DNA from: Polynucleobacter corsicus
Lineage (GTDB): Bacteria; Pseudomonadota; Gammaproteobacteria; Burkholderiales; Burkholderiaceae
NCBI RefSeq assembly: GCF_018688255.1
Contig: NZ_CP061314.1
Span: 1,612,001 to 1,676,000, forward strand
Reading direction: 5' to 3'
DNA length: 64,000 nucleotides
The notes under the pieces are model-generated. The model saw only the letters and a list, made by a program, of their open reading frames with translations. It had not been told where the DNA came from and searched no databases. Positions within the stretch are counted from its first letter, which is position 1. Each line of letters opens with the position of its first letter. Position numbers and translations under genes: made by a program. Shown here in pieces: positions 1 through 9,164 of this stretch.

Positions 1-60
1 CTATTGAAAAACGAATAGACTATTCAACACATTTAAGAGCCAAGAAAAGACCAGATCGCA

Positions 61-963
61 TTGAAAGCTTTTTATACCGACCACTATGTTTTACCACTTC
101 CGCCGGGACACCGCTTTCCGATGGAAAAGTATAGTCAGCTGCGTGATTTAGTGAGTAAGCTAGCAGGGTTAGATCTAGTAGAGGCTCCCGCCGTCTCTGA
201 TACTCAGATTCTATATGCGCATGATCCCAGTTATCTCATCAAAATCCTCTCAGGCAATTTGAGCCCTAAGGAGCAGCAAGACATTGGCTTTCCTTGGAGC
301 GAACACATGGTGGAGCGCTCACGTCGCTCTGCTGGTGCCACCCTTGCAGCCGCTAAGGCGGCACTCAATGAGGGCTTAGCAGCCAATCTCGCTGGCGGCA
401 CGCATCACGCTTACCGTAATAAAGGCAGTGGATTTTGCGTCTTTAATGACTCTGCGATTACAGCCCGAGCACTTCAGAAAGAAATCAATCCAAACCTAAA
501 GGTTGCGATCATCGATTTGGATGTCCATCAGGGTAATGGCACTGCTTCTATTTTAGAAAATGACGCTTCTATATTTACCTTATCGATACATGGGGAGAAT
601 AACTTCCCCTTTACAAAAGAGCGTAGCGATCTTGATGTTGGCCTCCCAGACAAAACGGGAGATGCGGCCTATTTAGCAGCGCTTCATCAAAGCTTAGAAA
701 TAGTAGATACGCGCTTTAAGCCTAACTGCATTATTTACTTGGCTGGAGCCGATCCTCACGAAGGGGATCGCTTAGGAAAGCTCAGCCTGACTCAAGAAGG
801 AATGCGACAGCGAGATGAAGCTATTTTTCAGTATGGCTTAGATCGCCAAATTCCGATTGCCTTCAGTATGGCGGGCGGATACGGCAAAGAAATTCAGTCA
901 ACTGTGGCTATTCATTTTCAGACCATCCAAACTGCACTTCAGTTTCAGCGGCAATACGGTTGA
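61..963 (+). CDS. Histone-deacetylase-family zinc amidohydrolase
   Basis: This 300-residue protein belongs to the HDAC/AcuC/acetylpolyamine amidohydrolase superfamily, which removes acetyl groups from lysine side chains or small amines. Visible motifs are GGTHHA (residues 112-117, catalytic His pair), FCVFND (125-130), DLDVHQGNG (152-160) and GGYG near 272. The expected zinc ligands D154, H156 and D231 are present. The length is normal for a compact bacterial member. The start is TTG; the next Met is residue 21, inside the well-conserved N-terminal HRFPMEKY segment, so TTG is preferred. The physiological substrate cannot be read from the sequence. Confidence 0.9.
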   Translation: MKAFYTDHYVLPLPPGHRFPMEKYSQLRDLVSKLAGLDLVEAPAVSDTQILYAHDPSYLIKILSGNLSPKEQQDIGFPWSEHMVERSRRSAGATLAAAKAALNEGLAANLAGGTHHAYRNKGSGFCVFNDSAITARALQKEINPNLKVAIIDLDVHQGNGTASILENDASIFTLSIHGENNFPFTKERSDLDVGLPDKTGDAAYLAALHQSLEIVDTRFKPNCIIYLAGADPHEGDRLGKLSLTQEGMRQRDEAIFQYGLDRQIPIAFSMAGGYGKEIQSTVAIHFQTIQTALQFQRQYG

Positions 964-985
964 ATTACCCTACAATACGCCAGCC

Positions 986-1867
986 ATGATTTACATTCGA
1001 ACCGCCCTATTTTTATTAGTCTTGACCAGACCACTTGCATCGTGGGCTGTAGATTTGCAACCTAACGATATTGTTGCGCCACTACCCAATAAAAATTACG
1101 TCACGGTGAGTTACCTCAATACCGAGAACAACACGCTCTATCGAAACGGTAGCATTGCATCTGGTAACCCTATTATTGATACTCAGAGCGCAATTTTTCG
1201 TGGCACCAGAACGTATGATTTTGGCAGCCTGCCAGCAGCCAGCTTTATTCAACTACCCTACGGATCCATTCAACCAGGGGGCTCACTAGGAAGCCAAGCA
1301 GGCGATGCCGGGATTGGTGATCTCACTATTGCAACAGCAATATGGCCTTATCACAACAGAGCCACCAGAACCTATCTTGGCCTAGCGGGATACCTCATTA
1401 GTCCAACTGGCAGCTATTCCAGTCAGCGAGCTTTTAATGTGGGTGAGAATCGCTTTCGGTCGGACTTGCAGATGGGCTTTCAAACGCCGATCACTTCCAA
1501 TGTGGATGGCATGATTGCGGTTGACACCATGTGGTTTGGCGGCAATAGTCAATGTGCTACTGCATGCGGCCTAACTACTGACGGATCCTTAACCCAAAAG
1601 CCACTGACCACCACTCAGTTGGGTCCAATCTACCGTATCAATCAAACCTTTACCGTAGCAGCCTCTTACTTTTATGTCGCTGGTGGTGCAATATCAATTA
1701 ACAACAACTATCAGAATAACGTTGCCAATACACAAAGATTTTTATTAAGTGGGCAAGCGCACACATCGATTGGCAGAATCTCTTTGCAATACGGACGTGA
1801 TACAGAAATTAAAAATGGCTTTGTTCAAACGCGCTTACTTGCTGTCAGGCTCATGAAAGAATTTTAA
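986..1867 (+). CDS. Outer-membrane beta-barrel protein, MetA-pathway phenol-degradation type
   Basis: A 293-residue exported protein with a hydrophobic signal peptide ending near ASWA, followed by beta-rich sequence and a C-terminal phenylalanine typical of outer-membrane barrels. The pattern resembles the Phenol_MetA_deg family of putative outer-membrane channels found near aromatic catabolic genes. An open frame continues upstream to 857, but that part overlaps the deacetylase gene and lacks a signal peptide at its start, so the ATG at 986 is chosen. It lies 22 bp after the deacetylase and may be cotranscribed. The family call is moderate and the transported substrate is unknown. Confidence 0.7.
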   Translation: MIYIRTALFLLVLTRPLASWAVDLQPNDIVAPLPNKNYVTVSYLNTENNTLYRNGSIASGNPIIDTQSAIFRGTRTYDFGSLPAASFIQLPYGSIQPGGSLGSQAGDAGIGDLTIATAIWPYHNRATRTYLGLAGYLISPTGSYSSQRAFNVGENRFRSDLQMGFQTPITSNVDGMIAVDTMWFGGNSQCATACGLTTDGSLTQKPLTTTQLGPIYRINQTFTVAASYFYVAGGAISINNNYQNNVANTQRFLLSGQAHTSIGRISLQYGRDTEIKNGFVQTRLLAVRLMKEF

Positions 1868-1894
1868 TCACAGATTAGCGCTTACTAGCATTAC

Positions 1895-2368
1895 TCAATG
1901 CTGATTAGCTTTATAAGTAGTCCAGTATTTCTGCATTTCAATGAACAAAAATGAAGCAGACCAAGTAATTAAGATGAAGCCAGTCAGCGCTTCTACTCCA
2001 GTCAAGTATCTTAAGTAGCCCTGAGCCACAATCTCACCATAGCCCAAAGTAGTGAATGTGACGAAAGATAAATAAGCGCAGTCCAACAAAATGCCATGGC
2101 CTGAAAACTCACCAACGAGACCACCCATGACGGGGAACTGCAAGGTAAAGAAGTAGCCCAAGGCAAACAGCCAGATCTCCACTACATGGGCCATAAAAAT
2201 GGCGCCAACCCCAACTAACACCCGAAAACGCTGTGCAAGGTGGGCCATTCTGGGAAGCAGCTTATCAAGCTGAAAAAGGGCTTCGTAATGCAATAGGATC
2301 GCAATAAGTGCCAGAGAACCATTGATGATGAAGGCAGTGATAAGCAACATCGTCAAATTATCCCCCAT
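1895..2368 (-). CDS. Two-transmembrane potassium/ion channel
   Basis: A 157-residue membrane protein with an N-terminal hydrophobic helix, a second hydrophobic region around residues 50-80, a pore segment with the selectivity-filter motif TFTTLGYGE, and a final helix. TxxTxGYG is the K+ channel signature, so this is an Ion_trans_2-type channel. No cytosolic regulatory domain such as RCK is attached. It is convergent with the preceding outer-membrane gene, with a 27-bp gap. The ion is inferred from the filter motif. Confidence 0.82.
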   Translation of the reverse strand: MGDNLTMLLITAFIINGSLALIAILLHYEALFQLDKLLPRMAHLAQRFRVLVGVGAIFMAHVVEIWLFALGYFFTLQFPVMGGLVGEFSGHGILLDCAYLSFVTFTTLGYGEIVAQGYLRYLTGVEALTGFILITWSASFLFIEMQKYWTTYKANQH

Positions 2369-2435
2369 TTTCAGGGGATTCCCTCAATAACTAGTGATCA
2401 GTGGTCAGCATGATCAAGCATCTAATTTAACCCTC

Positions 2436-3422
2436 TCAATCAGCTTCAATCCTGGCGATCTTAACCACTGAGGTCCATCTGATATTTTCGGTCTTAATAA
2501 ACTCATCCAACTGCTTGGGATTCATGTAGACAGCCTCAGCACCCATCTCTACTGCCTTTTGTTTGAATGCGGGCTCGGCCATTACTTTAGCGATTTCAGT
2601 TGTCAGTTGATTCACAATAAATGCAGGTGTATTGATTGGAGCAAAAACCGCAAACCATGATGTTGCATCTAGTTTTGGTAAGCCTGCCTCGGTAGCCGTA
2701 GGAACATCAGGCAAGCTCTGCAAACGCTTCTTGCCTGTTGTTGCTAATGCGCGTAGTTTTCCAGTTTGGATGTGAGGAATAAATGGTGGAGGCGTTCCAA
2801 ATGTTAAATCAACCTGGCCACCTAATAAATCAGCTAATGCCGGACCGGTACCTTTGTAAGGAATATGGGTCATTTTGATACCAGCCTGCTGCTCTAACAT
2901 CGCGCCAGTAACGTGTTGCAAGGATCCATTGCCTGAGGATGCGTAATTCAACTTTCCAGGATTTGCTTTTGCATAGGCGATGAGTTCATTCATCGTCTTA
3001 AATGGTAAGTCTGCACGTACCACTACGATTTGTGGTGCTGAAATCACATTTGCTACAGGCTGGAAATCTTTAAGCTCCCATGGCAACGGATTTTTGCTAA
3101 CCAAAGGCGTAATGACGTGATAGCCAGAATACTGAACCAGCAAAGTGTAGCCATCGGGATCAGCTTTCTTCACAGCAGCAGCTGCAATCGCACCAGATGC
3201 TCCTGCTTTGTTTTCAACCACAATCGTTTGGCCCAGAGCAGCCCCAAGAGGAAGAGCCAACACTCTAGCTGTGAAATCTGTCGTACCACCCGGGGCAGAA
3301 GAAGCAATAAACGTAATCGGACGATTCGGATACTTCCCCGAATCCTGACCGTAGCTAGAAATTGATAATTGACTTAATAGAATCAAGACCAATATGTTGA
3401 TCTGAGAAAAATAGGTACGCAT
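2436..3422 (-). CDS. Bug-family tripartite tricarboxylate transporter binding protein
   Basis: A periplasmic solute-binding protein of the Bug/TctC family, which is strongly expanded in Burkholderiales and binds carboxylic acids. The signal peptide is the hydrophobic N-terminus up to about SSYGQ. It is followed by the family pattern YPNRPITFIASSAPGGTTD, then ADPDGYTLL and the GGQVDLTFG region. The frame can extend to a TTG at 3437, but the ATG at 3422 gives a proper signal peptide. No TctA/TctB membrane partners lie nearby, as is usual for Bug proteins. It is the last gene of the minus-strand cluster with the lyase and CoA-transferase, so it probably captures their substrate. Confidence 0.9.
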   Translation of the reverse strand: MRTYFSQINILVLILLSQLSISSYGQDSGKYPNRPITFIASSAPGGTTDFTARVLALPLGAALGQTIVVENKAGASGAIAAAAVKKADPDGYTLLVQYSGYHVITPLVSKNPLPWELKDFQPVANVISAPQIVVVRADLPFKTMNELIAYAKANPGKLNYASSGNGSLQHVTGAMLEQQAGIKMTHIPYKGTGPALADLLGGQVDLTFGTPPPFIPHIQTGKLRALATTGKKRLQSLPDVPTATEAGLPKLDATSWFAVFAPINTPAFIVNQLTTEIAKVMAEPAFKQKAVEMGAEAVYMNPKQLDEFIKTENIRWTSVVKIARIEAD

Positions 3423-3452
3423 TGGACTAACTTTCAATTTAAATAAATCAAA

Positions 3453-4379
3453 TTAACGTAAATCTCCTACATAAGCAGGTGCTGGATGTAAAGTACAGCT
3501 ACTACCAGCCTGAGCAACTTGCCCTGGCACGGGATGCCCAACAATCAAGGGTAACTCACGTGCCAAATCGATTAATTTAGGGATATTGATACCGGTGTCG
3601 TACCCCATGGCATCAAGCATATGAACAGCGTCTTCACTAGAGATATTGCCGCTAGCACCTGGTGCATAAGGACAGCCCCCTAACCCACCTAGGGAGCCAT
3701 CAAATCGAGTGATGCCGGACTGCACTGCAGCTAGCACATTAGCCAAGCCCATTCCACGTGTATTGTGAAAATGGAATGTCAATTGCAGATCAGAAAACTT
3801 CTTCTGTAGATCATTTGCCATAGTCGAAACTTGAGCAGGATGTGCCATCCCGGTTGTATCGCAAATAGAGACGCCACGTACACCCAAGTCTGCAAAGCGT
3901 TGCACCAAGTCCTCCACTACGCTTTGCGGTACATCACCTTCCATCGGGCAACCAAAAGCGGTGGATAGGGAAACATTGATGGGGGTTCTGCCATCTACAT
4001 ACTGGATCACCTCAGCCAACCCAGAAAAACTTTTATCTCGACTCATTCGCAAATTAGCTAAGTTATGAGTTTCAGAAGCAGACATCACCAGATTGAATTC
4101 ATCTGCGCGAGATTCAAAGGCACGCTCCGCGCCGCGTAAATTAGGAACCAAGACTGTATATTCAACACCGGGTACACGCGCAATTCTTCCCATGACCTCT
4201 TCTGCATCGCGCAGCATGGGAATCGCTTTAGGCGATGTAAATGAAGTTACTTCAATCTTGGCAAATCCACATTGGCTTAGTGCATCTACCAACTTAACCT
4301 TGTCATCCGTAGGAATGAAATTGGGCTCAATCTGAAACCCATCCCTAGCAACAACATCATTGAAATAAATTCTAGTCAT
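3453..4379 (-). CDS. Hydroxymethylglutaryl-CoA lyase family protein
   Basis: A 308-residue TIM-barrel lyase of the HMG-CoA lyase/DRE-TIM family, which cleaves 3-hydroxyacyl-CoA thioesters to acetyl-CoA and a keto acid. The N-terminal VARDGFQIEP corresponds to the catalytic RDG(x)Q motif. HFHNTRGMGLAN carries the metal-binding His pair, and GGLGGCPYAPGASGN is the catalytic-Cys loop. Its position beside a family III CoA-transferase and LeuCD-type hydro-lyase suggests a CoA-activated branched hydroxy-dicarboxylate as substrate, not necessarily HMG-CoA. The general reaction class is secure; the exact substrate is inference. Confidence 0.9.
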   Translation of the reverse strand: MTRIYFNDVVARDGFQIEPNFIPTDDKVKLVDALSQCGFAKIEVTSFTSPKAIPMLRDAEEVMGRIARVPGVEYTVLVPNLRGAERAFESRADEFNLVMSASETHNLANLRMSRDKSFSGLAEVIQYVDGRTPINVSLSTAFGCPMEGDVPQSVVEDLVQRFADLGVRGVSICDTTGMAHPAQVSTMANDLQKKFSDLQLTFHFHNTRGMGLANVLAAVQSGITRFDGSLGGLGGCPYAPGASGNISSEDAVHMLDAMGYDTGINIPKLIDLARELPLIVGHPVPGQVAQAGSSCTLHPAPAYVGDLR

Positions 4380-4408
4380 AATATGGCATCGTTTGCTTAA
4401 GTTGTTGA

Positions 4409-5602
4409 TTATTTAGTGAAGGCAATACCGCGCTCTTTTAAGGATGCTACCTGAGCCTCTGTTAAACCAATACTTTGTAAAATTTCATCCGTATTCTCGC
4501 CAATATCCGGAGCCAGAGTTTTAATTGATCCAGGGGTACGCGAGAGCTTTGGCAGCACGCCTGGAACGTCTAATGTAGTCCCGTCATGCATCTGAATACT
4601 TTCGATATTGCCACGGGCTTTGTAATGGGGATCGCTGACGATATCAGCCACGGTATATATTTTTCCTGCAGGAACTGCTACTGAATCGAGTAGCTGCAGG
4701 GCTTGGTCAGTCGTCATGGTTTGAGCCCAATCACCAATTGCCTGGTCCAACTCTGCAACACGAGCTACCCTGCCATCATTATTTTCAAGTGCTGGATCAT
4801 TTGCTAGATCTGCTCGACCAATCAGATTCATCAAGCGCTTAAAGATACTATCGCCGTTACCAGCCACCAATACATAACCACCATCTGCACAAAGGTAGGC
4901 ATTGCTCGGGGCAATGCCCGGCAGGGCACTTCCACCTGCTTGCCGCACCTCTCCAAAAGCGCTGTGTTCAGGCACCAAGCTTTCCATACAATTAAAGACC
5001 GCTTCATATAAAGCAATATCAATGATTTGGCCTTTGCCACTCTGGTGACGCTCTTGAAGTGCCAATAAAATTCCGATCACGCCGTGCAGTGATGCCAAGG
5101 TATCTCCAATACTGATACCGACGCGAACAGGCACCCTTCCAGGCTCCGCAGTTAAATGTCGCAAGCCACCCATCGCCTCAGCAACCACACCAAATCCTGG
5201 CTTATCTCGATAAGGACCAGTTTGGCCATAACCACTAATTCTTAAAACAATGAGTTTGGGATTGAGCTCAAGCAACTTCTCTGGATCCAGCCCCCAACCT
5301 TCTAAAGTGCCCGGTCGAAAATTCTCGACCAGAACATCTGCTTCTTTAATTAAGGTGCGAACAATTTCTTGAGCTTCGGCCTGCTTTAAATCTAATGAGA
5401 GAGAGCGCTTATTGCGCGACTGAACCTGCCACCAGATCGAAGTACCATCTTTGAGTAAGCGCCATTTACGTAAGGCATCACCCACTTTCGGCGGCTCAAT
5501 CTTGATGACCTCAGCACCAAAATCTCCCAGCGTTTTAGCGGCAAATGGTCCAGCGATTAACTGGCCCATCTCAATCACTTTTAGCTTGGCTAATGGCTCC
5601 AT
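4409..5602 (-). CDS. Family III (CaiB/BaiF) CoA-transferase
   Basis: A 397-residue enzyme that transfers CoA between carboxylic acids, normally from succinyl-CoA. The N-terminus shows the family pattern AGPFAAKTLGDFGAEVIKIEPP, followed by NKRSLSLDLK and VENFRPGTLE. The catalytic aspartate is expected after GYGQTGPYRDKPGFG. The length is typical. It lies directly upstream, in transcription order, of the HMG-CoA-lyase-like gene, with a gap of about 30 bp. Such a pair is the standard arrangement for activating a hydroxy acid and cleaving it. The natural substrate is unknown. Confidence 0.92.
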   Translation of the reverse strand: MEPLAKLKVIEMGQLIAGPFAAKTLGDFGAEVIKIEPPKVGDALRKWRLLKDGTSIWWQVQSRNKRSLSLDLKQAEAQEIVRTLIKEADVLVENFRPGTLEGWGLDPEKLLELNPKLIVLRISGYGQTGPYRDKPGFGVVAEAMGGLRHLTAEPGRVPVRVGISIGDTLASLHGVIGILLALQERHQSGKGQIIDIALYEAVFNCMESLVPEHSAFGEVRQAGGSALPGIAPSNAYLCADGGYVLVAGNGDSIFKRLMNLIGRADLANDPALENNDGRVARVAELDQAIGDWAQTMTTDQALQLLDSVAVPAGKIYTVADIVSDPHYKARGNIESIQMHDGTTLDVPGVLPKLSRTPGSIKTLAPDIGENTDEILQSIGLTEAQVASLKERGIAFTK

Positions 5603-5635
5603 ATTTACGCTTGAATGGGCTATTTTTTAAGAAAA

Positions 5636-6406
5636 TTAAAATTTAAATGTCACGGCAACTTGGGGGCCCAGCATAGTTGTTTTTTGCAAAACACCGCCCT
5701 CTTTCATGTCATAGTACAAAGCACGATAGGTCAGTGACGCATCGATTAGCTTACCGAACGTTTTACCAACTCCAGCCATTGCTTGCCAGGTTAAGTTTGT
5801 CGTACCTCCTCCGCTACCAATATCGCCGTAGAACGGTACATACCAAGTGGAATCTGCAATTCGATAACGACCTTTAGCACCAACAATAGGATCAACTGTA
5901 GAAGTAGTTTTAGATGCCGTACCTAGTGCACTGGCATTTAATGTAGCTGTCGCATAGATCGCTCTTGCACCAAGCAAGGCATCTAGGTAAACGTCTTTAG
6001 TATTAGCGACTGTATAGCTTGCCATACCAGTCAATATGGTCTGCTGCAAAGTAATCTTATCTCCGACGGTATTACCTGTATTTGGAATCACGCCAGTTTT
6101 TTGCAAAGTGGCAGAAACTACATCGCCCATGACACCCCAATTACCCTTGTGCGCTTCTGCAGAAAGCATGCCTCCAGATTTGAGATTACTGACAACATTA
6201 CTTGAATTAAAGCTAGCCGACTTCGCAAGCCCACTATCCAGACCAAGAGTGCCTCGAATACCAGGAGCCCAAACGTATGGCGTTATCTCAAAGCGCCAAG
6301 CCTCAGAAATTGTAGGAATAGGACTAACATCTTCTGCCGCATGAGCTAATCCTGCAGATACAAAGCTTGCAGTTAACAAAACAATCAATGATGAGATATT
6401 TTTCAT
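5636..6406 (-). CDS. Putative outer-membrane beta-barrel protein
   Basis: A 256-residue protein with a clear Sec signal peptide (cleavage likely after GLAHA), alternating polar/hydrophobic strands and a terminal KF, consistent with an outer-membrane barrel. It contains PYVWAPGIRGTLG near the mature N-terminus, a pattern I associate with small uncharacterised outer-membrane proteins of Proteobacteria. It sits inside the catabolic cluster, so it may serve as the outer-membrane route for the substrate of the neighbouring Bug protein; this is inference only. Confidence 0.6.
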   Translation of the reverse strand: MKNISSLIVLLTASFVSAGLAHAAEDVSPIPTISEAWRFEITPYVWAPGIRGTLGLDSGLAKSASFNSSNVVSNLKSGGMLSAEAHKGNWGVMGDVVSATLQKTGVIPNTGNTVGDKITLQQTILTGMASYTVANTKDVYLDALLGARAIYATATLNASALGTASKTTSTVDPIVGAKGRYRIADSTWYVPFYGDIGSGGGTTNLTWQAMAGVGKTFGKLIDASLTYRALYYDMKEGGVLQKTTMLGPQVAVTFKF

Positions 6407-6478
6407 AATATGTAAAAAGTGAGCTGTTAAAAATAGTTTTCTATTTTAGAGTTTAGCGTCTTGAAAGTGAATATCGAT

Positions 6479-7780
6479 CTAATTAACTGGACACCCATTA
6501 GCTAATGGCTTTCCAGCAATACGATCTTTAATCCAAGCTAGATACATAGGAGCTGAGACGCCGGGAGTACTAAAGTGGGTTTGCTCTCCTGGCAACTGGA
6601 CTCTCTGTATGTTTGCGCCCATAGCGCACATCTGCTTTTGATATAGCTCATGCTCAATTGGGGGAACTGCAGTGTCCTTAGTGCCCCAGTAAATAACAAC
6701 TGGCACAACAGGCTTAACTGGTTTAACACTGCCATCAATTAACGCTTTCACCCAGGCCAAGGAGTTGCTAGCCTGAGGCTTTAATAAAGACTTGTACTGG
6801 TCTCCGTAGGCGTAATTAAAAGAATCGGCCATCACATGCACACACTTATTGCTAGCCAATTTATCCACAAACTGCGCGCCCTCATCAGTCAGAATGTCTG
6901 TCAACTTGAGATTTGGGTATGCGGCTTGAGTACCCCAAAGACCCATCACATAGTGAGCGAATAAAAATATGTTCGGGACATTAGCCTGAGTAAATTCATT
7001 CATCAACTTATTCGCGCCAAGCTCATCAGTCGGTGGGTTACGGAGCATGGCTGCTTGATCATCAGGTGCCAAGCCAACAAACCCAAGATATTGAAGATTA
7101 TCTGCGACAGTGCCTTGAAGGGCTTGATAGTCGAGCAAACTTGCAGCAGCCAGAATTGCTCCCCCACCCTGTGACCAGCCATAAGCAATCGCCATCTTGC
7201 CAGCACCAGGCTTTTTCATTGAGCTTGCTGCTCTTACAGAATTAATAACATCTCTACCATTGGTCCCCGCAATCGCATATTGATGTTTACCGCCACCGCC
7301 CAACCCCTGATAATCCGTGGCAACAATCACATAGCCTTCCTTAATAAATTGCTCAACATTTGGAATTCCGTAGTCGGTCCAAGAGTTGCCATCTACCAAA
7401 AAATATTCATTCAAGGGTGCGGTTGGATCAACAATTTGGGATGGTCCACAACTTTGAGCCGAACCCGTAGTGCCGTGCGCCCAAGCCAAAATTGGTCTTC
7501 CTTCTTTTGGGGCTGCTCCAAGTGGGGCAATAACGACCCCCGTGGCAATAGTCTTGCGCTCAGCTACATCAGATGAGATGTAAGCAATTCGCCATGCTTG
7601 CGCGCCCTGCACTGATGTTTTAATTTTCTCTTGCTTTACGATTTGCCCCAGCTTTCCTGCGGGGCTTATTTTTGTGACAGCTTCATAAAAAGGCGGAAGT
7701 GGTGGAGCTGCTTGAACGTACAAAGGAGTTAAGCCAATAAAAAATAGAGCTGATAAAAATACTTTGAATACATTTTTCAT
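6479..7780 (-). CDS. Secreted lipase-like alpha/beta hydrolase
   Basis: A 433-residue exported protein with a signal peptide ending near YVQA. The fold is that of the secretory lipase (LIP-type) alpha/beta hydrolases. Visible elements are the AHGTTG oxyanion region, the nucleophile elbow YGWSQGGG, a late VVIYWGTKDTAVPP acid loop, and LPGEQTHFS holding the probable catalytic His. Related enzymes act on triacylglycerols or other esters outside the cytoplasm. It may liberate organic acids for the rest of the cluster. The substrate is not determinable here. Confidence 0.8.
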   Translation of the reverse strand: MKNVFKVFLSALFFIGLTPLYVQAAPPLPPFYEAVTKISPAGKLGQIVKQEKIKTSVQGAQAWRIAYISSDVAERKTIATGVVIAPLGAAPKEGRPILAWAHGTTGSAQSCGPSQIVDPTAPLNEYFLVDGNSWTDYGIPNVEQFIKEGYVIVATDYQGLGGGGKHQYAIAGTNGRDVINSVRAASSMKKPGAGKMAIAYGWSQGGGAILAAASLLDYQALQGTVADNLQYLGFVGLAPDDQAAMLRNPPTDELGANKLMNEFTQANVPNIFLFAHYVMGLWGTQAAYPNLKLTDILTDEGAQFVDKLASNKCVHVMADSFNYAYGDQYKSLLKPQASNSLAWVKALIDGSVKPVKPVVPVVIYWGTKDTAVPPIEHELYQKQMCAMGANIQRVQLPGEQTHFSTPGVSAPMYLAWIKDRIAGKPLANGCPVN

Positions 7781-7799
7781 AAAAATCCCGTAAATACAA

Positions 7800-8453
7800 T
7801 CAATCTAATAAATGTCCAGTTTTAACAAATATAGTGCATCCCTCTCTACTAAAGGGCTGATGCAAACTCAGATGAGGGCTTCTAATCCATGAGCCAGCGG
7901 GATAGCGTCCATGCTCATCCTCAAACACACCATCCACTACAAAAATTTCTTCACCACCATAGTGCTTATGTGGATTGAAATAAGTTTGGGGAGCCCATCG
8001 AACCAAAGTGGAGCCATTACCCTGCCGCATGAGCGGCATTACATGAAGACCAGCTACCATGCCTTGATGCCAAGGCGCTGATTTTGTATCAACGAGCTCG
8101 CGCTCCACCTGCTCAACTCCAAGATGTCGCAGCTTCACAAAAAGAGTACAGCCAGATTTACTATGAGGTGCATGAGAGGATCCCGGGGGATTCATGATGT
8201 AGGTACCAGCCTGATAATCGCCGGTTTCATCACTAAATTCCCCATCAAGCACCAATATCTCTTCACCAAATTCATGAGTGTGCATTGGAAAATGAGAATT
8301 AGGCAAATAACGAACGATCGAGCTTGCCTTTGCAACTTCATCGCCAACACGATCGAGCATACGTCTTTCAATACCCGCCTCAGGGCTAGGAACCCAAGGT
8401 AAATCATGGTGATTAATCACGACTCTCTTGCTGTAATCAGAGTTGATATTCAT
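7800..8453 (-). CDS. Two-domain cupin protein (ChrR-like cupin)
   Basis: A 217-residue protein with two tandem cupin barrels. The first has LPNSHFPMHTHEFGEEILVLDGEF and the second has WAPQTYFNPHKHYGGEEIFVVDGVF; both carry the His-x-His...Glu metal-binding pattern. The repeats are similar to each other, which indicates internal duplication, and resemble the ChrR-type cupin fold. No zinc-finger anti-sigma domain is present, so it is unlikely to be ChrR itself. Possible roles are a metal-dependent enzyme or a small-molecule sensor. It lies about 70 bp after leuD. Confidence 0.8.
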   Translation of the reverse strand: MNINSDYSKRVVINHHDLPWVPSPEAGIERRMLDRVGDEVAKASSIVRYLPNSHFPMHTHEFGEEILVLDGEFSDETGDYQAGTYIMNPPGSSHAPHSKSGCTLFVKLRHLGVEQVERELVDTKSAPWHQGMVAGLHVMPLMRQGNGSTLVRWAPQTYFNPHKHYGGEEIFVVDGVFEDEHGRYPAGSWIRSPHLSLHQPFSREGCTIFVKTGHLLD

Positions 8454-8522
8454 TTATTAGATTCAGATAATTTAAAAGGATGGCTAAGCATATCAAGCAA
8501 TTTTAGTAGACGCTGTGTAATC

Positions 8523-9164
8523 TCAACTGAGCCTGTCCATCGTTTTTCTTGCAACATCTTTTACCCAAGGTTGCTTATTCCAGTGCTCTTGGGCAAAAGC
8601 ATCGATTTCCACCTTGTACTTTAGGGTCAGGCCAATCACATCCAAGCCTTCTAGGAACATGCGGCGATATCTTGCTGACATGGCAAATGCGAACTCATGA
8701 TGAAGAGTGCGCACCGTGAGGCTCTCAATATCAATATCCAGACTGATTGGCGCACCCTTATCATCAGCCTCCTTCATTAAGGCTTGCACTTGATCTTCAG
8801 GCAGAACAACAAGCAATAAACCATTACCCATTGCATTGGAGTAGAAAATCTCCGCAAAGCTAGAAGCAATGACCGCCTTAAATCCAAACTGCTGCATCCC
8901 CCAAACAGCGTGCTCGCGACTTGAGCCACAGCCATAGTTTGGGCCTGTAATCAAAACATCAGTTCCTACATAAGCAGCTTGATTCAAAAAGAAGTTTTGC
9001 TTCGGCTCTCCATACTCATCAAAACGCAGATCATAAAATAAGCCCTGCGCTAAGCCAGACTTATCGATACCACGCAAAAACTGCTTTGGCATGACTTGAT
9101 CAGTATCAAAATTAGCAATGCGCAATGCAGCGGCGTGCCCATGAATTTTCGATAGCTTATCCAT
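8523..9164 (-). CDS. leuD: 3-isopropylmalate dehydratase-type small subunit
   Basis: A 213-residue swivel-domain subunit of a LeuCD-type hydro-lyase. It shows NFDTDQVMPKQFL near the start and GPNYGCGSSREHAVWG in the middle, both diagnostic. Upstream sequence offers a longer frame, but the ATG at 9164 has AAGGAG six bases upstream and gives the canonical N-terminus, so it is chosen; it overlaps the end of leuC by 8 bp, showing translational coupling. In the leucine pathway it would isomerise 2-isopropylmalate. The catabolic neighbours and absence of leuB nearby allow another role, such as hydration of a methyl-branched unsaturated diacid. Confidence 0.88.
   Translation of the reverse strand: MDKLSKIHGHAAALRIANFDTDQVMPKQFLRGIDKSGLAQGLFYDLRFDEYGEPKQNFFLNQAAYVGTDVLITGPNYGCGSSREHAVWGMQQFGFKAVIASSFAEIFYSNAMGNGLLLVVLPEDQVQALMKEADDKGAPISLDIDIESLTVRTLHHEFAFAMSARYRRMFLEGLDVIGLTLKYKVEIDAFAQEHWNKQPWVKDVARKTMDRLS

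Noticed and set aside
857..985. N-terminal extension of the outer-membrane protein gene
   Set aside because: It overlaps the deacetylase gene and would hide the signal peptide that begins at 986.
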